This document shows positions 59,477 to 64,000 of a DNA stretch of 64,000 nucleotides, piece by piece. Source of the DNA: an uncultured Pelagibacteraceae bacterium (GTDB lineage: Bacteria > Pseudomonadota > Alphaproteobacteria > Pelagibacterales > Pelagibacteraceae); NCBI GenBank assembly GCA_902616675.1, contig CACMTV010000001.1:62001-126000 (forward strand). The letters are read 5' to 3'. Positions within the stretch are counted from its first letter, which is position 1; the number at the start of each line of letters is the position of its first letter. The notes beneath the pieces are model-generated. The model saw only the letters and a list, made by a program, of their open reading frames with translations, ran no database searches and was not told where the DNA came from. Made by a program: the position numbers and the translations under genes.

Positions 59477-60510
59477 ATATTTTTAAGATTTATTGCTGCT
59501 CCCACAGCTGGAATATTTTTTTTTGCTCCTAAACTTTTTAATAAACCATCATATCGACCGCCTCTTGCGATTTCTTTTTGCTCTGAAAAAACTTCAAATA
59601 CAATTCCAGTGTAATACTCTATATCTCTTCCAAAATTTGAAATAAAGTTTATGTCTACTTTAAGTTTTTTTAAGTTTTGGATTGATTTAAAATTGCTAAA
59701 AGTATTTTTTTTAAGATTATTTTTTTTTGTAAAGTCTGAAAATTTTTTTTCTAATTGAGACAATTTACAATTTATTTTAAGAAACGATCTTATAATTTTA
59801 ACAATTTTTTTTCCTTCACTAAATGATCTTGGGTCTTTTATTTTTTTATCAAATCTATTTAATATTTCTAATATTGATCTTCCTGCAATAACTTTGTTCT
59901 GCTCCATCTTTTTCATTTCATAAAATCTTTTCTTATCCGTATCAAAGGTTTCAGCATCAATATCTGAATTTTTCTCTAATCTTTTTAAAAGATCTTCAAA
60001 ATATTTTGGTCTCCAAAAATGTCGTATTAATCTTAATTTCCACCTTTCAGGCATATCAAGTGAGTTAATTAAACTTTTAAACAGACTTACGTCCCCCACT
60101 TTAATTCGGATTTTTTTACTTTTAATCTTTTTTGCGGAGTTTAAAATTGTTGTAATAACTTTAAAATCGTCTTGTATTTGATTTTTGGAGCCAAAAATTT
60201 CTATTCCTAATTGGTCATTTACTAAATCAGAATTTTTTTTATCTGATCTTCTATAGGCCTGGCCCGAGTAGTAAATTTTCGATTTAGTTTTTTTTTGTAA
60301 ATAATTGATGCAGGATGCTACTGTAAGATCAGGTCTTAAACACATGACTTTTCCATTTTTACTCTCAAAAGTAAGCATTGAACTTCTGAATTTTTCACCA
60401 GATCTCTCAATAATATATTCTGAGTCTAATAATACGTCTGGTTCAGACAACAAAAATCCGTTGTTTCTAAAAGTTTTTATAATTAGTTCAGATAATTTTT
60501 TTGATTTCAT
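59473..60510 (-). CDS. hisZ: ATP phosphoribosyltransferase regulatory subunit
   Basis: A HisRS-like protein without tRNA charging that activates short HisG and senses histidine. It shows a degenerate class II synthetase fold: LRPDLTVASCINYL, YYSGQAYRRSDKK and the C-terminal ARGGRYDGLLKSLG with AVGAAINL. Length is 345. It overlaps hisS by 23 bp and hisG by 4 bp, so the three are tightly coupled. Confidence 0.9.
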   Translation of the reverse strand: MKSKKLSELIIKTFRNNGFLLSEPDVLLDSEYIIERSGEKFRSSMLTFESKNGKVMCLRPDLTVASCINYLQKKTKSKIYYSGQAYRRSDKKNSDLVNDQLGIEIFGSKNQIQDDFKVITTILNSAKKIKSKKIRIKVGDVSLFKSLINSLDMPERWKLRLIRHFWRPKYFEDLLKRLEKNSDIDAETFDTDKKRFYEMKKMEQNKVIAGRSILEILNRFDKKIKDPRSFSEGKKIVKIIRSFLKINCKLSQLEKKFSDFTKKNNLKKNTFSNFKSIQNLKKLKVDINFISNFGRDIEYYTGIVFEVFSEQKEIARGGRYDGLLKSLGAKKNIPAVGAAINLKNI

Positions 60511-61822
60511 TTGCTAATTCTTTAATTGCTATTGATTTTTCTTCACCTGAAACAAGATTTCGTAAAGTAGGTTTGCCTGTTTTTATTTCATTTTCACCAT
60601 AAAGAATAACTGCTGGTGATTTTATTTTATTTGCATATTCCATCTGTTTTTTTAGTTTTCCCTCTCCGGGATAAATTTCTGCACTAATATCTGCAGATCT
60701 TAAAACCGTTTGTAAACTAATATATTCTTTCATTAAATTTTTATCGAAAATACAAATGACAATAGGTTTTGATTGCTTAACTTTGAACTCTTTTTTTTGC
60801 AACAACGCATAAACCAACCTATCCAATCCTATAGAAATACCTGTGGCAGGAGCATCATAATTACCAAAATTATTTACAAGGTTATCATATCTGCCCCCGC
60901 CCCCGATTGAACCAAACTGAATAACTTGTCCTTTGTTATTCTTAACGTCAAAATTAAGACTCACTTCAAAAATTGGACCTGTGTAATATTCCAATCCCCT
61001 TATTACAGAGGGATCAATTTCAAAATTATTGAAATTATAGTCACTAAATATTTTTAGGATTTCTTTTAGATCTTCTGTTTCCGACGATTTATTTTTTAAT
61101 TCCTTTTCTATAAAATCTATATTTTTTGAACTTAAATTTGCTCCCTTGGTATAATCTCCAGATTTATCTTTTCGCCCTTCTCCTAATAATTTTTTTACTT
61201 CACTCCATCCTAGCCTATCAATTTTATCTAATGCTCGCAGAGCTGTAAGTTTTTGTTCGATACCGTCTAATTTGATTTTTTTAAATATTTCTTCTGTAAT
61301 CTTTCTAGAAGAAATTTTTATAATATATTCTTTTTTATTTAACCCACAATTCTCAAGTATTTCTGAAATCATAACACATAATTCTGCATCAGCTTGTAAA
61401 CTTTTAGTTCCAACAAAATCTGCATCAAATTGTAAAAATTCTCTAAATCTTCCTGGTCCAGGTTTTTCATTTCTCCAAACTGTCCCAAGTTGATATCTTT
61501 TAAAAGGTTTTGGAATTTCTAAATAATTTTTTGCTACATATCTAGCTAATGGTGCGGTCAAATCATATCTTAGAGATAGCCACTTTTTTTCATCTTGAAA
61601 AGAAAAAACACCTTCATCTGGTCTATCTTTGTCTGGTAAAAATTTTCCAATACTGTCCGTGTACTCGAAGCTTGGAGTTTCGAGGTACTGAAAACCGTAC
61701 TTGATCATAACTTTCTTAATATTAGAAATTATAAAATCACGTACGAGTAATTCTTTTTCTTGTCTATCAACAAACCCCAATGGAAGTTCTTTTGAGGGTT
61801 TATTTTTTTTATCTTTCGTCAT
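60488..61822 (-). CDS. hisS: Histidyl-tRNA synthetase
   Basis: Charges tRNA-His. The catalytic blocks are SLRYDLTAPLARYVA (motif 2 region), WRNEKPGPGRFREFLQFDADFVG, GLEYYTGPIFEV and GGGGRYDNLV. The sequence around FLQFDADFVG is the alphaproteobacterial type rather than the E. coli type. The open frame reaches 61852 through the tRNA gene; the ATG at 61822 is chosen, 3 bp after the tRNA-His end (444 residues). Confidence 0.95.
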   Translation of the reverse strand: MTKDKKNKPSKELPLGFVDRQEKELLVRDFIISNIKKVMIKYGFQYLETPSFEYTDSIGKFLPDKDRPDEGVFSFQDEKKWLSLRYDLTAPLARYVAKNYLEIPKPFKRYQLGTVWRNEKPGPGRFREFLQFDADFVGTKSLQADAELCVMISEILENCGLNKKEYIIKISSRKITEEIFKKIKLDGIEQKLTALRALDKIDRLGWSEVKKLLGEGRKDKSGDYTKGANLSSKNIDFIEKELKNKSSETEDLKEILKIFSDYNFNNFEIDPSVIRGLEYYTGPIFEVSLNFDVKNNKGQVIQFGSIGGGGRYDNLVNNFGNYDAPATGISIGLDRLVYALLQKKEFKVKQSKPIVICIFDKNLMKEYISLQTVLRSADISAEIYPGEGKLKKQMEYANKIKSPAVILYGENEIKTGKPTLRNLVSGEEKSIAIKELANEIKKII

Positions 61823-61825
61823 TTT

Positions 61826-61902
61826 TGGTACAGCAGGGTGGATTCGAACCACCGACCCCTAGTTCCACAAACTAGTGCTCTAACCAGCTGAGCTACTGCT
61901 GC
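61826..61902 (-). tRNA. tRNA-His (GTG anticodon)
   Basis: A 77-nt cloverleaf on the minus strand: acceptor GCAGCAG with CTGCTGT, D stem GCTC/GAGC, anticodon stem CTAGT/ACTAG with loop TTGTGGA (anticodon GTG), T arm GGTGG-TTCGAAT-CCACC, discriminator A and encoded CCA. The first pair is a G-U wobble and there is no encoded G at -1 (the base is T). It sits directly before hisS. Confidence 0.96.
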
Positions 61903-61961
61903 ATAACTCCTTTTTATATTAATTATTAATAAATTTGTATTTTAAAATATATAATGATTTA

Positions 61962-62110
61962 GCTAAGCAATAGCCTAGCGTGCATTCTGTGAGAATGTAA
62001 GAAGGTTGTAACTGTATTTTTCTTTATCATTTTTAAATATGTAAGAAATAATTGTGTCTTTTTCAAGGATTATTAACGGGACATTAGCCTAAAAGCCTCA
62101 GTCCCGCTAA
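61962..62110 (-). ncRNA. Candidate structured RNA between cspE and tRNA-His
   Basis: Three hairpins lie in this non-coding stretch. (1) 62101-62110 with 62073-62082, ten pairs around CGGGAC/GTCCCG. (2) CATTCT/AGAATG around three bases at 61983-61997. (3) Seven pairs at 61962-61979 around a 4-base loop. Hairpins 1 and 3 each contain a G-U pair when read on the minus strand but an A-C mismatch on the plus strand, so minus-strand transcription is favoured. It could be a separate small RNA or the 3' untranslated part of cspE. No known RNA family is recognised. Confidence 0.35.
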
Positions 62111-62133
62111 TTTAAGATTTGGAAAATTTAGAA

Positions 62134-62346
62134 TTAAGATGTTTTCTGCAATTTAACTGCAGCAGGACCTTTTTCCGTGCTCTCCACTTCAAACGTTAAT
62201 TCATCACCTTCGTTTAAATATTTTAAACCAGCTTCTCTTACAGCTGAAGAGTGAACGAACACGTCTTTTTCTTTGTCTTCTCTTTCAATGAAACCGTAAC
62301 CTTTAGTACCATTGAACCACTTTACTTTACCTTTTAGTGTACTCAT
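62134..62346 (-). CDS. cspE: Cold-shock protein (CspA family)
   Basis: A 70-residue single-strand nucleic-acid binding protein. RNP1 is KGYGFIE (about 15-21) and RNP2 is VFVHSSAV (about 29-36), in the standard five-strand fold. It acts as an RNA chaperone; such proteins are often highly expressed in SAR11. It stands alone with non-coding DNA on both sides: a palindromic leader upstream and a hairpin-rich stretch downstream. Confidence 0.96.
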   Translation of the reverse strand: MSTLKGKVKWFNGTKGYGFIEREDKEKDVFVHSSAVREAGLKYLNEGDELTFEVESTEKGPAAVKLQKTS

Positions 62347-62378
62347 TTTATTTACTTATCCTTATTTGTTTAACTAAT

Positions 62379-62396
62379 GTTAGTAATATTACTAAC
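62379..62396 (-). promoter_or_regulatory. Perfect palindrome in the cspE leader
   Basis: GTTAGTAATATTACTAAC reads the same on both strands and lies 33-50 bp before the cspE ATG. In RNA it would form a 7-pair stem with an AUAU loop near the 5' end of the expected transcript. A further ACTAA-TG-TTAGT half overlaps it. It may be a 5' leader hairpin or a regulator site. Confidence 0.45.
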
Positions 62397-62405
62397 TTTG
62401 CACCT

Positions 62406-62432
62406 TTAATAGATTAAAATGAAAATTGTCAA
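62406..62432 (-). promoter_or_regulatory. Predicted promoter of cspE
   Basis: On the minus strand TTGACA (62432-62427) is a perfect -35 element. A TATTAA-like -10 (62411-62406) follows after 15 bases, or ATTAAA/TTAAAG at 16-17. Transcription would start at about 62398, giving a leader of roughly 50 bases that begins with the palindrome. Confidence 0.45.
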
Positions 62433-62490
62433 GATTAGAATTGCCTAAAAATCTTAATTTTTTGAAAAAATTGCAATTTTGCAACAAAAT

Positions 62491-63594
62491 TTAGTATAGC
62501 AAAGCAATAATTGAGGCAATTATAGCCAGGCCTAAAGCAGATAAAACATATTTGTTTTTTGTAAAAATTCTTTTTAATTTTAGAGATGTGGGCTCTTTAT
62601 ACTCTAAACCAGTTTCTCCTTTGACAGATGATTTAGTAAAACCACCTTCTCTACCAATTTTAAGAAATTTATTTTTTCTGTGATCAAATATTTCCTCTGA
62701 ATTCATGCTTTCAAAAAAATTTAAATTTTCTAAAATGGTATTTTTTATACTATCAGCAATTTCATCATGATTTCTATGTGCTCCGCCTAAAGGTTCTGGA
62801 ATAATATCATCTATAACTCCAAGCTTAAGAAGGTCTTGAGCTGATAATTTCATTGCTTCAGCAGCTTCTAAAGATTTACCAGGATCTCTCCATAAAATTG
62901 AAGCACATCCCTCTGGAGATATGACTGAGTAAATTGAATTTTCTAACATTATTACTTTATTAGAAGAGGCAAGTGCAATTGCACCACCTGATCCGCCTTC
63001 GCCAATTATCACAGAAATATTTGGAACTCTAAGCGACATGCAACATTCAATAGAGTGTGCTATTGCGGAGGCCTGACCTCTCTGTTCTGCGCCTATTCCT
63101 GGATAAGCACCTGGTGTATCTATAAAAGTAATTATAGGAATTTTAAATCTGTCTGCTAGCTTCATTAATCTTATACATTTTCTGTAACCTTCCGGACTCA
63201 TCATGCCAAAATTTTTTTCTATTCTAGTATTTAAATCTTCTCCCTTTTCTTGACCAATTACTAAAACAGATTTGCTATCAATTAATCCAAAACCAGCGGT
63301 CACAGAATGATCATCACCAAAATATCTATCTCCTGCTAAAGGAGTAAAGTCTTTAAATATTTTTTTGATATAAAAACTTGCTCTTGGTCTATCCTCATGT
63401 CTTGCAACTTGAGTTTTTTGCCAACTATTTAAATTTGTATAAATATTTTTCAATTTTGTATTAATTTGATCCTGCGTTGATTTAATTTTATTTGTATCAA
63501 CCTCTGATATACTCTCGTTTCCAGGACTTTTTAGAAGTTCCATTTCATCTTCTAATGTTTTTATCTCTTTTTCAAATTCTAGATAGTTTTTCAT
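62491..63594 (-). CDS. accA: Acetyl-CoA carboxylase carboxyltransferase alpha subunit with C-terminal membrane helix
   Basis: AccA and AccD transfer the carboxyl group from biotin to acetyl-CoA, the entry to fatty-acid synthesis. Core marks are KIFKDFTPLAGDRYFGDD, DTPGAYPGIGAEQRGQ and GEGGSGGAIALA. The catalytic part ends near residue 315, as in E. coli (319 total). Here about 48 more residues follow, closing with YVLSALGLAIIASIIALLY (349-367), a clear hydrophobic helix. This could anchor the enzyme to the membrane. Its gene is divergent from glcB. Confidence 0.94.
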   Translation of the reverse strand: MKNYLEFEKEIKTLEDEMELLKSPGNESISEVDTNKIKSTQDQINTKLKNIYTNLNSWQKTQVARHEDRPRASFYIKKIFKDFTPLAGDRYFGDDHSVTAGFGLIDSKSVLVIGQEKGEDLNTRIEKNFGMMSPEGYRKCIRLMKLADRFKIPIITFIDTPGAYPGIGAEQRGQASAIAHSIECCMSLRVPNISVIIGEGGSGGAIALASSNKVIMLENSIYSVISPEGCASILWRDPGKSLEAAEAMKLSAQDLLKLGVIDDIIPEPLGGAHRNHDEIADSIKNTILENLNFFESMNSEEIFDHRKNKFLKIGREGGFTKSSVKGETGLEYKEPTSLKLKRIFTKNKYVLSALGLAIIASIIALLY

Positions 63595-63675
63595 ACTTAG
63601 GTTTTATAATAATTCGCTCTTTAATAGAATTAAAATAAGTCAACAAATTGTCAATAAACTGGGATCAATTATCAT

Positions 63676-63704
63676 TTGACTTTAAAGTTTTACTAAGAGA
63701 AAAT
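63676..63704 (+). promoter_or_regulatory. Predicted promoter of the riboswitch-glcB transcript
   Basis: TTGACT (63676-63681), 17 bases, then GAAAAT (63699-63704), which matches 4 of 6 positions of the -10 consensus. Transcription would start around 63711, just before the first aptamer. Confidence 0.5.
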
Positions 63705-63713
63705 ATTAAAAAA

Positions 63714-63869
63714 TACGGGAGAGACTACTTTAATGTAGCGCCGAAGGAGCAACCACCCCGGAAACTCTCAGGCAAAAGGACCGTGCAAATACAATTCTGG
63801 AAAGAGACACGTTCTCACCGAAGGAGTAACTCTCTCAGGTACCAATACAGATGGGGTGAGATTGGTGCT
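63714..63869 (+). promoter_or_regulatory. Tandem glycine riboswitch controlling glcB
   Basis: Two glycine aptamers in series. Aptamer 1 runs about 63714-63785 (P1 ACGG with CCGT; conserved GCGCCGAAGGAGCAA and CTCTCAGGCAAAAGGACC). Aptamer 2 runs about 63796-63851 (P1 TCTG with CAGA; CACCGAAGGAGTAA and CTCTCAGGTACCAATAC). The downstream gene is malate synthase, starting at 63872, not a glycine cleavage gene. Two competing pairings are visible. UCUCACC of aptamer 2 (63813-63819) can pair with GGUGAGA (63855-63861), which includes the Shine-Dalgarno-like GGTGAG. Also 63838-63846 can pair with 63861-63869 next to the start codon. Confidence 0.95.
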
Positions 63870-63871
63870 AT

Positions 63872-64000
63872 ATGAAACTTATTAGTAAAAACGAACTTAA
63901 AATTAACCAAACTTTATTTAATTTTATTAATGAAGAGGTGCTACCTGGCACAGACATTGTACAAGATGATTTCTGGAGTAAATTTGCAAATGTAGTGCAC
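63872..64000 (+). CDS. glcB: Malate synthase G, N-terminal part (3' end outside window)
   Basis: Malate synthase condenses glyoxylate with acetyl-CoA to malate. Only 43 residues are visible: MKLISKNELKINQ, then LFNFINEEVLPGTDIVQDDF and WSKFANVVH. The FI-EVLPGT-----FW pattern followed by a VH is the N-terminus of the long G isoform. The glycine riboswitch just upstream fits a role in turning glycine-derived glyoxylate into malate. GcvT is excluded because its N-terminus is quite different. Confidence 0.88.
   Translation, partial: MKLISKNELKINQTLFNFINEEVLPGTDIVQDDFWSKFANVVH

Noticed and set aside
61823-61852. N-terminal extension of hisS upstream of 61822
   Set aside because: The extra codons lie in the tRNA-His gene.
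63648-63875. A 75-residue plus-strand open frame over the riboswitch
   Set aside because: It reads through both glycine aptamers, whose conserved RNA explains the sequence; the protein is basic and resembles nothing known.

Overview
The window is a strongly AT-rich, very gene-dense stretch of chromosome from a streamlined alphaproteobacterium. It is most likely SAR11 ('Candidatus Pelagibacter' and relatives). This rests on alphaproteobacterial gene orders (coxB-coxA-ctaB-ctaG-coxC-surf1-thrC; petA-petB-petC; rnhB-ccrM; mutY-dciA-dsbA-smc), almost no intergenic DNA, a retinal-synthesis cluster, and a tandem glycine riboswitch placed in front of malate synthase instead of gcvT, an arrangement known from SAR11. 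No insertion sequence, prophage, CRISPR array, rRNA or recent foreign island was seen. No stretch longer than 300 bases lacks a gene; the longest is the 277-bp accA/glcB divergent region, which holds the riboswitch.

Layout. 1-5.6 kb (+): the end of lgt, then midA-like, pgeF-like, prs, rplY, pth and ychF. 5.6-8.1 kb (-): the cytochrome bc1 operon. 8.2-10 kb (+): trmL, hemF, greA. 10-13.9 kb (-): cca, tRNA-Gln, ispE and a TPR protein. 13.9-16.3 kb (+): udg, rnhB, ccrM. 16.3-18.5 kb (-): an FAD monooxygenase and mutY. 18.4-30.9 kb (+): dciA, dsbA-like, a short smc, the F0 ATP synthase genes (atpI, B, E, F', F), then crtI-crtB-crtY-blh, ispH, thrB and rnhA. 30.9-39 kb (-): rsmE followed by the cytochrome oxidase operon, thrC and a peroxiredoxin. 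39-42 kb (+): CDGSH, haloacid dehalogenase, pirin, quinone oxidoreductase and DUF1289. 42-50 kb: mostly (+), ubiA, an MsbA-like exporter, waaA, lpxK, lpxL, purD, rsmD. 50.2-56.7 kb (-): HAD, ribF, ileS, lspA, a BamF-like lipoprotein and pgi. 56.7-58.8 kb (+): groES-groEL behind a heat-shock promoter. 58.8-63.6 kb (-): accA, cspE, tRNA-His and hisS-hisZ-hisG. 63.7 kb to the end (+): glycine riboswitch and the start of glcB.

Functionally the window combines aerobic energy conversion (bc1, cytochrome oxidase with its assembly factors, F0) with beta-carotene cleavage to retinal. The retinal genes follow the F0 genes by 15 bp, so light-driven proton pumping (the rhodopsin itself is not here) and ATP synthesis may be linked in transcription. 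IspE and IspH supply isoprenoid precursor. Lgt, LspA and a BamF-like lipoprotein, with WaaA/LpxK/LpxL/MsbA-like, cover lipoprotein and lipid A maturation.

Most notable observations: an SMC protein without a recognisable hinge; lspA with no ATG, GTG or TTG at the right place but a CTG overlapping the ileS stop behind a good Shine-Dalgarno; an inverted repeat carrying two GANTC sites directly before ccrM; an AccA with a C-terminal membrane helix; a candidate structured RNA between cspE and tRNA-His; a 36-residue gene inside the cox operon; and extreme compaction (6 of 8 convergent pairs overlap at their stops, and the mutY and dciA start codons abut).
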